DNA of 64,000 nucleotides from Tetrahymena thermophila SB210 (Eukaryota; Ciliophora; Oligohymenophorea; Hymenostomatida; Tetrahymenidae). The DNA lies in NCBI RefSeq assembly GCF_000189635.1, contig NW_002476463.1, positions 1,178,001-1,242,000 of the forward strand, read 5' to 3'. The notes below the pieces were generated by a model. That model did no database searches. It was not told the origin of the DNA and saw nothing but the letters and a program-made list of their open reading frames with translations. Positions 37,501 through 48,662 of the stretch are shown here, one piece after another. Each line of letters begins with the position of its first letter. The first letter of the stretch is position 1. The translations under genes were made by a program, and so were the position numbers.

Positions 37501-40500
37501 AGTTATTTGTTTGTAGTAAATATATTTATTTAGCTTAAATAATTAAAATTAAATTTTTAATGATTTCTAATTTTATTTATTTTCATTAAATAATAGATTA
37601 GATTTAATTATTATTTACTTTTAGCTTATTTAATCAAAATAATAACTTTATTTTATATTCCAAAGTATAAAAAATATTATTTTAAGAAAAGCTTTAATAA
37701 TTGATATTTTTAAATACATTTTCTAGATAAAACTCTTAGTTTTTCTAAAAAATTAAATGAAATTCAAAGAATTCAAAATAAAATAATTTTTAAAAAGTGT
37801 TTACTGTTGATTGAGGATACTTCGTTGTCAGGAGAATATTAAGAGTTCTACTTGCTGGCTTTTGCTTGATTATCTTTAAAACAATCCTGAGAGATAAATT
37901 AATTTGTTTTGAGTAACTAGCTTAAATAATCAAATGCTGTGAAAATTTCTTAGTCAGAGGAAACATTATATATTGAAACAATTTCTATTATTGTTAAGTC
38001 AGAGCTTTTAATTTATTTCAAGCTGTGCATCTTAATGTTTATCTTAAATACCTAAAATTGGTTAAGATAAAATTACGATTTACTGAAAGATTCAGTTAAA
38101 TTTTTATAGCTATAAATTCTATTTTTTTAAAAATATTCTTGGGTTGGTAGGATTGCATAGCTTTAGATTTCTTTATTATCATTTGGTTGAACAGGCTTTT
38201 TTTTGAAATCAAGGCTACTGAGTATTGGTAAAAATGAAGGAGTCTCCATTTATTAGAGCTGTTCTTAGTTTATTAAGTTATTTAAATATTGATTATAGAA
38301 ATTTTTTGACACAAATCTAATTTTCTAAGTCTTGTTATCATTAATAATAAAATAGCTGGAGTTATTTAATGGAGTAAATTATGCAAATACAACTATTTAC
38401 TGTAATTACTAAATATATTCTATACTAAATTATATTTTCATAGGAATGCAAAAACCTTAGCTTGTTTACGCAATAACAAAATTAAGTCTTTGCTTATTTG
38501 TTATTTATTCTCTTTATTAGTAGGCTTGGTCTGAAGAAAATTATACCAAGTATTAACTGATTAATGCTTAATGCTCTTTTTAGAATTCATGTGGAATAAA
38601 ATCATAAATATCTGTTCCTTGTGGTGATTTTATCTCAAACAAATCAGAAAACTGCTATGATGCTTTGACTATCATATTTATATCATCTTTTTCTAAAGAT
38701 ATTAAAGCTGTAGCTTAATTTAAATATTATTAAAATTTATAGTTTGAAGAGGATTAAATATGATTCATTTGATTGTCATGATCAAATTTTAAGTCAAAGC
38801 CAATGCTTTTCTATAGCAAAGGAATTATTTCTGCTAATAAATGATTACATCTCCATTTTTTTTATATCTCTTATTTATAAATTTACAGCTGTTGCTTACT
38901 TTTTAAAAGTTAAAGAGCCAAAAATTAAAATTAATCCAATTAAATGTAATCTTTGTCTATTAAATTTAATACTTCTAATTTGTCTATTAAGAATTTCTCA
39001 TAGTATTTCTTTAAACGATCTATTTTATCTTCTACAAGTAAAAAGCTGAATGATTAGTTTGTTTGCTTATTTAATTAAAACTCCTATTTTTTTTTTAAGA
39101 TATTTTAGTTCAAAAACTCTAAATACATCTTGCTTTTTAAACTTAATGATTTCTACATTTGTTATAGCAAATGGACTTAGTAGAGACAATTAGTCTTTGA
39201 TAAGCTTACATTCATCAAAAAATTAATGTAAACAAATTTAAGTTCTAGCAATTAATCTGAAAATTTTGAATCATTAATCTTTTCATTTTAAGCCTCTGCA
39301 CATTATTAAATGAGTAACTAGTTGATATAGTTCAAAACAAATATTTTACGTTTATCATCGCTGATAACGTTATCCCAAACATCTTAAGCAGTTTCAGTCT
39401 TTAGTATTAAAATAAAATTTTTTATGAAAAATTAAGAATTCGAAGTTTAAATTTACTTAAATATAACAAAAGCAGTCTGGATAATTTAAACAAATTTGAT
39501 TGTGATTTAATATGATATCATCGATTACTTATGAAGATTAATTTTGAGCATAATCTATGTAATTAATTTTCTTCAAATTTTAAATCAAGGAGTAAATTAA
39601 AAAATAGATGCTATTTTTAGTTCTTTTTTGTTAATAATGCGAATATCTCTTAATTAGGCTAAAGCTTGAAAACTCATAGAAATATACTATTTTTAGTATC
39701 AAGGGAAAAACTACAACAGACAAAAAAATTAAAGAAATATCATTATTAACAATTCTTACAAAAATCAAAGTAAGAGAAAATCCTAAAAGAATAGAATACC
39801 CAATCAAATCTATTAATCTTATATTTCTCTTGATGAACGCATTTCCTTAAAACACCACCATTAAATTATAAACAGAAAAAAAGAAAAAAAATATATCTTG
39901 ATAAGCAAATATGCTTTTAGTATTGTTAATGATCAAGAAAATCATTGTTATCTGACTAAGTTCTTCAAAATACTTTGTTGGAAACTTCAAAAGAGAGTCA
40001 TCTTCGCTTTCCATCAGCTAAAAATCGAAATTTAATAAGAAAGCTCCTGATTCTATTTTTTAAAAAATATAAAAAATTGATTTGATGATAACCAAAAAAA
40101 ACAATAAAAAAAACTGGAGTTTTAATGATAATCTCAAAGATAAAAAAATCCTAAATTTGAAAATAAAAGTAGTAGATATAACAAAGTGTTAAATGAGATG
40201 AATTATTTAAATGGATAAAATCTAAAACAATAAAAAATGATTAAATAATTTTAAAATTTACATATGATTAGTACTAGTATCATATTTAAAATAGCAGGAG
40301 CTAAATTCGATTATAGAGATAAACTTACAAATAAAGATGGAGCAAAGAAAATATATTTGTAGGATCTCAAAATACAGCTAAGCAGTTTAACCAAAACTAA
40401 TTAGTCATTTTATACATTAATAGCATATGAAACCAATCTGAACAAGAATAGCACTACTATCAAACAGTTGATTGTTAAAACAAGCCATAAAATATACTCA

Positions 40501-40721
40501 TTTGTTTAATTTTAAATTGTAAAAGAGTCAGTCTTTTATTTGGAATGAAATTAAGCAGAATCCAACGAAAAAAGTTTGCATCTCATTTCATAGTTAAATA
40601 AAATGTATAATGCTTATATTTTATATAAAATGACTAATATTCCTGCAAATGTTGAATTGAACTTGGAGATTTTATAATCGAATAGCAATTGCTTAATAAA
40701 GTATTATCTAAAATTTTCCAT
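34545..40721 (-). CDS. Large multi-pass PAS-containing membrane protein, TmcB-like family
   Basis: Exons 40721-40329, 40221-39457, 39398-37805, 37434-35626 and 35317-34545 join in phase to 1,778 codons, 1,777 residues. The N-terminus (MENFRQYFIKQLLFDYKISK) leads into several TM segments up to about residue 330. Around residues 373-386 the block HNQICLNYPDCFC matches the cysteine-rich signature that follows the first membrane region in the large ciliate TmcB-like (tiny macrocysts protein B) family. Near residue 640 DLFEIKSPQGTDIYDFIP resembles a PAS fold. After an N/Q-rich linker come TM segments at about 1156-1180, 1354-1380, 1478-1500 and 1718-1738, with LIQKEREVILKLF on the cytosolic side. 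Family members are thought to be sensors or transporters; the ligand is unknown. The 370-nt intron at 37435-37804 is the weakest joint: a TGA at 37773 and an ATG at 37429 would split the locus into two genes, but phase and family layout favour one. Confidence 0.8.
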
Positions 40722-41304
40722 TTTCTTTTTTCTTAAACTGAGTATTATGAAGATATAATTTTAATAATTTAAAAAAATAATAAACAAATTATGTAATCTT
40801 TGTCTTTTTAAATCATTAAAAAGTTTAAATATCTCCAGATTATTTTTGCTACTTTAAATTAAACTGTAAATTTTTTATTTGTTTACTTATTTTCCACAAA
40901 ACTAACTATTAATTAGTATTAGAAAAAACATCTTCAATTTATGTAATTTTTTCAGCAAATACGAAGGATCATTTTATAATTAGCCTAGAAAAAAATTAAC
41001 AATATATTAAAATGAATCTTTCAGAAATTTACAAATTTGTTTTAAATTTAAAAATATTAAAAAATAAAGTGGAGAAAGTTATGAAAATAAAATGTTTTGT
41101 GACTAATTTTAATATTTATTCCATATTTATATTATTTTTATAAATATTTCGCAATATCAAAAAATTAAAAATAAATTTCCCTAAATTTGATTGAGATAAT
41201 TTTAGAGATATTTTTGTTAAAAAATAATTTTTGATATAATAATTATCAAGTACATTTATATTTTTATTTTATAAATAAGAAATATAAAAATTCTATTGAT
41301 TGAT
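40722..41304. other. Promoter-side spacer of the PAS membrane protein gene
   Basis: About 0.6 kb of AT-rich sequence upstream of the start at 40721 and downstream of a small minus-strand gene. No specific element is recognised. Confidence 0.5.
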
Positions 41305-41649
41305 TCATTCTAAATATAAAAAGTAAACATATTTTTTCATTTATATAAAATCTGATTTATCAACCAAAATCTTTTACTTTTAAAAATATTAGATAAATAA
41401 TTTAATAATTAATTATTTTTTTATATTTTCTTTTAATTAAATTAAAAATTAAAGTAATGCAGTAATTTTCTATGACATTTAAGACAGATTTAATTTCTGT
41501 TTTAAAGTTCTTCCTTGTGATTTAGTTTCCCAGTTTCCTTGAGGTTTATTCCATTCTTATAAATTAAATTTTTATAACTACTATTCCACTTTTATTTCTA
41601 AAATTGTTTCTTCAATAGTCTCTAAGCTTTCCATCTTTTTATGAGCCAT
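41305..41649 (-). CDS. Possible small protein, unknown
   Basis: Single open frame of 115 codons from the ATG at 41649 to TGA at 41305-41307, 114 residues. The first 65 residues look like real protein (MAHKKMESLETIEETILEI and FNLQEWNKPQGNWETKSQ), with mixed polar residues and two Trp, and the DNA here is less AT-rich than around it. The remainder (from about residue 70) is K/I/Q-rich and may instead be intron or 3' UTR, so the true C-terminus is uncertain. It sits 429 nt from the stop of the first tandem receptor gene. No relative is seen in the other tandem units. Confidence 0.4.
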
Positions 41650-42077
41650 TTAACTTCATGCGGTAACATTCAATTTTTTTAATAATTATTGTTTATTTAT
41701 ATATGATTTAAGAGAGTATGAAATCTTATATTATTTTCATTTTTATTTTAAAAATTGTAAAATGCCAAATAATAAAAAATTTATAATAAATCATATTATA
41801 AAAGAATATCCTTCACATTCTAATTTAAAATAATTAATAGTTTCTAAATTAACTCAAAAACAATTTACATTTCAAAAAATAAAACTTTAGTTAAATATAA
41901 CTAAACTAATTTTACATAAGTTGTATTTTTTCTAAAAGAGTTTGTATAATAATAGTATTTAATATATTAACAGCAATAAATAAAATACAAAATAGCTTTA
42001 AAATTTAAGATTAGCTTTAAAATTTAAGATTGGCTTTTAAATTATAAAACTAATAAAGTGCTAATAGTTATTATACT

Positions 42078-45000
42078 TCAGAAGTGTTCATAAATCATAG
42101 GATACAGATAATTTTTAACATGCTCTCTAGAGTTGTAAATATATTAGAGTAGTTTTTCTTCTGTACTAAAAAATGTAACTACTGGCTTTTAGTTGTAGAA
42201 AATATTTCTAAAATCTGTATGTTCTTACTATGATAAATCCTAATTTAAAATTAAAATCAATAGTTCTACTTGTAAGTTGATTAAAATAGCACAAAGCTCG
42301 TCAAATAATTATTAATTTTTGATTTAAAGTTACTAGTCAGTGATAAAAATAAGATATGTGTAAAATTCTTTAACTCTTTATTATTATTATTAATCATTTT
42401 TTTCATTATATTTCTTTTCAGAAATATAATAAGATATTTTTTCATCAGTATTAAGTATAAACTACTTTATGGCTGCTTAAATACCTTAATGAAATAAAAA
42501 CTCACCAGAAATAAGACATGGATTTTAACTGATTTATATTTAATTTGATTGACTTTCTAAAAGAGGACTTTATTCATAAATGATAGAAGTATTAACTTAT
42601 GATTACATCATTTTTTACTTTTATTCATAATTTTGATTATCTTATTTCTAAGGATTTTGGTTAATTGCATTGTTTTATTATTATTTTGATTAATTTATTT
42701 AAGACAATTAATCTGTTTTTTGATATTCTTTCTATTAATTTTTATTGGATACAATTTAAAAATAGGTCTATTGGTTATTTTAAATAAATTTATTGACTTA
42801 CTCTTAATTATTATTATTACTATTATTTAAGGTTTTACAAATATTTTCTTCATTCAGCAGTTTATTTTGAGTAAAGCTTTTCTTTAAAATTGTAGGAGAC
42901 TAAATACTATCCATAACTTCAATAATATTATTGTTTTCATAGCTCTTTAGCATACTATTCCCTTAGTTAATATTATCGATACATTCTGAATTTAATCCAG
43001 AAAAACTTTCTCCTAAATTATTTGGTTTTGCAAACTTGGAAACTTGAAAATTTTGGCTGTCTAACATACAATTCTATTATGATTTAAATTTATTTTTGTT
43101 AACAATATTATCACTTGAATCAAAATTATTAAACTCATTTTTATTATTTGAATTTAGTTAGCTAAGTTGTGGGCTTGAATCTACAAATTTATTTTCTGAG
43201 ACGAAATTATGAGAAATTATTTATTCATAACTGCCTATTTTAAAGAATTCTTCCTAATTTTCGGTCTTGTGATTTTTTAAATTATTTCTTTATGGACTAA
43301 AAGTGTATTTCCTTATTAGAGAGTCTGGATTCAGTAATGAATCATCTTGATTAAACTAAGATAATAAGAAGTTTAATTATTGATTTTAATTATTTGTAAT
43401 ATGTTATGCTCTAGTTTTAAGTCTTTGCTAAAGCTTTTGTGCAAATGAAGGTTTTTTATTTTATTAAGTTTTATTATCACTGAATTTTATTTCTTCAAAT
43501 TATATGTTAAAGGAATCTTTTAAGTTTTTTTATTCATTTTAAATTGGTCTACTAAATGAAGATCGATTTTATTCTGATTTTTAGATTTTTTTTTAAAGAG
43601 TATCTTAAAAAATACTCTTAGTTAGTTAAATACGGTTTTAAAAGAAAACATTTTAACTTTGTTAAAGTTATTGAACTTCATTCTAATTGTATTTAAATAT
43701 TCCATATTTCTCTAAACTTTTAAAGTCTTTATTAAGTAACTTTTCGAAGAATATTTTGATGAAAATATTTTCAAATATTTCTAAATTTGAATTTAAAGTT
43801 TTTAAATTGATAAATTGCACTAGCTGCTAATAGTTATGATCTTCAAAACAATAGTTTAGCAAACCGATTTGATCTCTTTCTTTAAATAAAATATCTTTGA
43901 TTAAATCACTTTAAACAGTATAAGATCTAAATAGAGAATATTTGCTAAAGCAAGCTTAAATAGTGCATACTTTAAAATAACTATCAGGGAAAATTTAATA
44001 TTTATTAGCTATTTCTTATAGTTCTGGATTATTAATATTTTATTATTTGAATAGTTTACATAGCATATTAAATGCCTGTCTTTTAAGATGAGGTAAATAA
44101 AGTACACATTTTTCTAGCATATTCGTTAAAATAGTCCCAGCATTTTTGTAATTTTTTAGAGTAATTTAATGTTGAGCTTATTCAAGAGCATAGTACTAAA
44201 AGAAAATATCGGAACTGAATTCATAGCGACATAGCTTGAATTAATCAATTACTTTTTTTACTTAAAAGTAGCATTTTTAATTTGAAAAATTTTCAATTCG
44301 AGTGCTTTTTCTTTGTTTAATTTTATAGTTTTGTTTCTTAATTGATTGCTTACTTTGACTTACAGTTTTAGTTCTGGAACGATCAATGCAACTCGAAGCA
44401 GATAATTGTTATTGATTCGATTATGTTAGCTTATCAAATAAGTCCTTTAAGGCATATTTTAAATGTGCATTTTTATAATTTCTATAACTGTCAGGTAAAT
44501 ATTTTTGAAGTTACTATCTATTTTTATCATTATTCTAAATTGGGGATTCTAAAAAACTAAAAATGTTATTTTAATACTCATATATACAAAAATGTTTCTA
44601 AAAATTATTATCCTTCTGCTCTTTAGATTTATCATCTTCACTTTTTAGATCATTCTTTTTAAATTTTATCAGGTAAAAATTGACAAATTAATCTAAGATT
44701 TGAATAGAATCTGACAGAGAGTTATTCAACTTATTTGTTAGAAGTTATAAATAACACTCATACATGAATCTCTTATTAGAATCTGGCAAATATAACTTGC
44801 TTATACTTATTAATTCATGAACTTGTTCAATTAATACTTCTTAATGATATGTCTCTTTGCTTTATACAGCAAATGAATTAAGTGCTTTTATTAAATTGAG
44901 TTTTCTATTGTACAAATTCCAAAAATGGTCATTTTTTTCTAAATATTGATAATTATTATCTTTTGATTCTTTATTATTTAGGTGCCTTTCAAACTTAAAT

Positions 45001-47135
45001 TGGTATAGTGCTTATTCTTGATCACCATTCTGCTTATATATATTTACAAAATCTTTGATGTTTTTTACTATCTGAACTCCATTTATCTCATGGTCGTAAA
45101 GTCCTAACTCATATTTTGCAAACACAACTGATTTCTAGAAATTTTCTATTGATTCTTAATATCTACCACATTTATAGTGAATCACACCTATGTTATTATA
45201 GCAAACTCCTAGCGCTCGGTTATTTCTAAATTTATCAAAGTGTTAAATTTGAATATTCAAGTTGATAAGAGAAGTGCTTTCATTATCTTTGTACAAGTTT
45301 TATGTAGTAAAAGCCAGCACCTTAAAAAGATTTTGAAAACTGTCAAACAATTGCTAAGTATCACTTGAAAAGCATTGCTCCTTTTAACTTTATTCCTACT
45401 ACTGTGAATCATAGTTATTCAAATCTTCGAAAATCCACATATCTTTGTTTATATCTTCTATGGTTGGTAAATACTAAACCAAATTATCTTTAACTTACTT
45501 TTTTTAATCATTGTCTTGAGAAATCATTTAATTTAAAATCTTTGTTAAATGAATAACAGGATTTAAAAATGAAGTCCCAAACTACAATGAGTATTTTCCA
45601 TGTATTATTAAAACTAGAATAGTTATTCCTAAACTGATATAAGAAAATAGTACATTGTAATATAATATTTATTGCTAAATGCTATTTGAATATTATTCCA
45701 TTTTTTCTTTTGAAAGAATGTCTAAAAATAGAAAAGCATTTTTAACCTAAAACTTCGGAGCGGGATTAACTTTTCTTTAATATTCATATTTTGGTACTTT
45801 ATCAATGAAGGTGACTATATTTTTAATCACTAAACACTCAGTCCCGTTTCTGTTGTATTCGAACAGATATTAATCAGAAAAAGTAAATCCAAATAAATCT
45901 GCAAAGCTTGTGTTTTTTATGATAAAGTCATTATTTTATGTGATATTGTTTAAAAAGTATTTTGCTTAGTTTTAATCTTATAAGTATTATGTTTCTATGT
46001 CTTTTATAGTTACAACCTAAGTTCTTTTCAAATTTTATTCAGAATCATAAACCACAGTGAGGTAAGAAGGATTCAAAACAAATTGTAGCTTTGAATTATT
46101 ACCAAAATTTTCGAAATATTTTGGAATTAAAGTGAGATCTAATGTCAAACAAAGAATAGAATATTTAGTATATTCTGAATTAGGGTCATCTGACTCATAT
46201 TTTAGTCTTCTTTTACAAAAAGGTTGTAATATAAGAGGAGTTACATCTGTATATAATATGGAAGGGTTAAAAACCATTGTTGAATAATTTCCCATAGTTG
46301 GGCTGTAATAATATCTGCATCTAACATCCATTAGATACTATCCAATATAAGGGCAACCTTTAGGAGGAACATACCCTTTGTAAGTAACATTAACACTAAC
46401 AGTGTAGATTAATCCATCATAATCAAATCCATAATAAAAGTCTTTGAATTTCATCCATCTTCCATTTTCGTTTTTATTATCTAGCTAAATAGATTTCCAT
46501 ATTGATTCAATGCGTATTGTTTCATCTAACTCTTTTAACTATTTTTAATCTAATTCTGTTAAGAAAGATTAACTAACTTAATGCCTTTTTTAAATTAAAT
46601 AAATTCATCAAGAAAAACCAATAATAAATAAGTAAAAATCAGAGGAAAGAATGATTATTAAGCAATAATTTTACCAAGTAGAAGTCATGACTGAGTTTTT
46701 TTTAAACATATTTAATACAATAGGGTTTTCAGTTTAATTATAAGTCCTATCTATATTGTGAATAGCTGGTATGTACTTACTATTTTTTATTATTTTGCCC
46801 TGTATAACATTCCCAAAAAATTCATTTACTAAGTTCATCTACCAATCAATTTTTTGAGTTTGCGAGCTTAGCTGATATACTATTGCAGAATTTAGGAGTT
46901 TGGAACTTGTGATCTAATCTTAGAATAAATTATTTGAGAAGTCTTTAACTATTTAGAAGCAGACATCTTAAAAGTAAATTAGTATTAAATAAGTAGAGAC
47001 TACTAATATAAGAGTTGGAAAGAGAGTGATTACTAATATAACTGATTGCGTTTTATGATTCTACAAAAATTTGCCTATAAAGTTTAGACCTTAGCCAGAT
47101 TCTTTGTTTTGGTTTTTAGAAAAATTGTATTTCAT
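42078..47135 (-). CDS. Cache-like receptor with TPR and C-terminal vWA-like domain, copy 1
   Basis: Two exons (47135-46675, 46584-42078) with a 90-nt intron give 1,656 codons, 1,655 residues. A cytosolic N-terminus (MKYNFSKNQNKESGQG) is followed by TM1 at about 32-56, an extracellular region of some 400 residues, and TM2 at about 466-486 (LFSYISLGITILVLII). The extracellular part, with YIPAIHNIDRTYN, FYYGFDYDGLIY and LTLDLTLIPKYFENFG, reads like a Cache-type sensor. Right after TM2 a HAMP-like LNPVIHLTKILNQM appears. Cytosolic TPR-like helices start near 607 (RALGVCYNNIGVIHYKCGRY). A 600-residue N/Q/S-rich linker follows. The last 110 residues (TYLIFITDQ... ELCAILINLQVELLILIL ... YPMIYEHF) resemble a degenerate vWA/Rossmann domain. 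It would be a plasma or ciliary membrane sensor; the ligand is unknown. No break is seen. Confidence 0.88.
46585..46674 (-). other. Conserved single intron of the tandem receptors (copy 1)
   Basis: A 90-nt GT-AG intron splits the codon of a Trp in the extracellular region. The same joint is at 53128-53223 in copy 2 (96 nt) and 59091-59185 in copy 3 (95 nt). Donor GTAAAA and acceptor AAAAAG are the same in all three copies. The length differences leave the coding frame unchanged. Confidence 0.85.
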
Positions 47136-48377
47136 TTATGGTTGATTTCTTGATATTACTTTTTGTTGATTTTGATTATCAAATTGTTTTTCTACTAACC
47201 AAATATAAATCAAAAGAGTAATTAAGAGTTTTCCTTCTTAACATAATAATTAATTTATCTATTATTTAGCATTTATTATCGTAAAACTAAAAATTAGTTT
47301 AATTTTGATATTTACCATGAGTTTATTTCCATATTGGTCATTTCTAATTAACATAAATTATATTTTATATTTTAAATTGCGATAATTAGTTTTACATTAA
47401 GAATAAAGATTATTTGTAAAAAAATTGCATTCATTTTTTTTTTTGCGAAAATTTCTGTTTAGTTTTAGTAAAAATTGAAAATCAGTTTTTATTTTTAAAA
47501 AACAATCTTTATTCAGATGAATTTTTAATAAAATGTGTATTTTTGATGGATTTTGATAAATTATAAAACTTTATTTTCCTTTTATAATAAATAGAAAATT
47601 ATCAGATATACGAATTATCTTTTAGCGGATCAATATTAATTGAATTATTATGAATTCCTAAAATATAAATTAAATAAAAAAAAGATAAATTAAAGAGTTC
47701 AAAAATTATTTTATTTAAATTTACTTTTTAATTAGAGTTTAAAATTACTTTTATTCAATAAAAATTATTATTAATAAAAACAAATATGAAATTTTTACTT
47801 TTCTTTTTAAAAAATACTTATTTATTTTAGAAAGAACTTTATTATTTTCCTTTTTAAATATTTTTCATTTTATCAAATTATTTTCAAAACATAAAAAGAT
47901 ATTTTTATATTTAAAAAGCACTATTAATATTTTAATAACAAGATTAAAATTTTAATAATATCTACATAATAAGAAGTAACTTCTAGAATTTTATTTACAT
48001 TATATTTAAACAATAAGTATTTTTTAAGATAAATTTTTTATTATTATTTAATTTAATAGTTATTTATTATAATATTTTTTGTTTTTTTAATCAAAAATTT
48101 TTTGATAAGTATATTTTTTAAATTAATAAACTTTGTCAATTTATTATAATTTTTATTTTTCACATTTAAATTTGATAGAAGATTAATAATGGTTGATATA
48201 AAATAAAATTTATCATCATAAAAATTTAAATTTATTTATTTTTTGCATGATTTAAACGCATTTTAGCATTCTTTTACACATTTTGCTAATATTTTATAAT
48301 TTATTTTATTAAGTACTGTATCTTTTTTTTTAACTATTATTGTCAATTTTTATATTTAAGTATAAAAAATATTTATT
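47136..48377. other. Upstream flank of copy 1
   Basis: About 1.2 kb of highly AT-rich sequence upstream of the copy 1 start. From about 47760 onward it is recognisably related to the flank of copy 3 (for example aaacgcattttagcattc at about 48255 and 60407). It should hold the promoter of copy 1. No exon is seen. Confidence 0.65.
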
Positions 48378-48440
48378 ACTATAAAATTAATTAAAATACT
48401 TAAAAATATGAAATATGAAGAAACAATGAAAAAATACAAT
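48378..48440. repeat. Junction repeat before unit 2
   Basis: About 62 nt (ataaaattaattaaaatact, then aaaaatatgaaatatgaaga and on to aatac) found almost unchanged at 54342-54403. It sits directly at the end of units 2 and 3, but is missing before unit 1. It marks the duplication junction and shows that the unit boundary moved with the last duplication. Confidence 0.8.
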
Positions 48441-48662
48441 AGTTTTTAAATTAACTTAAAAACAATTTACATTTCAAAAAATAAAACTTTAGTTAAATAT
48501 AACTAAACTAATTTTACATAAGTTGTATTTTTTCTAAAAGAGTTTGTATAATAATAGTATTTAAAAAATAAAGAGCAATAAATAAAATACAAAATAGCTT
48601 TAAAAATTAAGATTAGCTTATAAATTATTAAACTAATAAAGTGCTAATAGTATTTAATTTCT

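Larger units (their letters stand above)
41839..48362 (-). repeat. Tandem unit 1
   Basis: First of three direct repeats. Homology to units 2 and 3 starts near 41839 (agtttctaaattaactcaaa), 240 nt beyond the stop of its gene, and runs through the whole gene. Its upstream flank (about 47760-48360) is related to that of unit 3 (about 59990-60520). It lacks the 62-nt junction sequence that precedes units 2 and 3. Confidence 0.85.

Noticed and set aside
37773-38249. A separate 158-residue minus-strand gene starting METPSFLPIL
   Set aside because: The upstream frame is open and continues the TmcB-like protein through this ATG without a break, so it is internal.
38446-38763. A 105-codon plus-strand frame with a signal-peptide-like start (MQKPQLVYAITKLSLCLFVI)
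   Set aside because: It lies antisense to an exon of the TmcB-like gene that is open for more than 500 codons with PAS-like content, so it is a shadow.
38744-39049. A 101-codon plus-strand frame with hydrophobic stretches
   Set aside because: It starts with TTG, not ATG, and is antisense to the same TmcB-like exon.
46035-46331. A separate 98-residue gene starting MDVRCRYYY, and its counterpart at 52626-52874
   Set aside because: These are internal parts of receptor copies 1 and 2, cut off only because TAA is treated as a stop.
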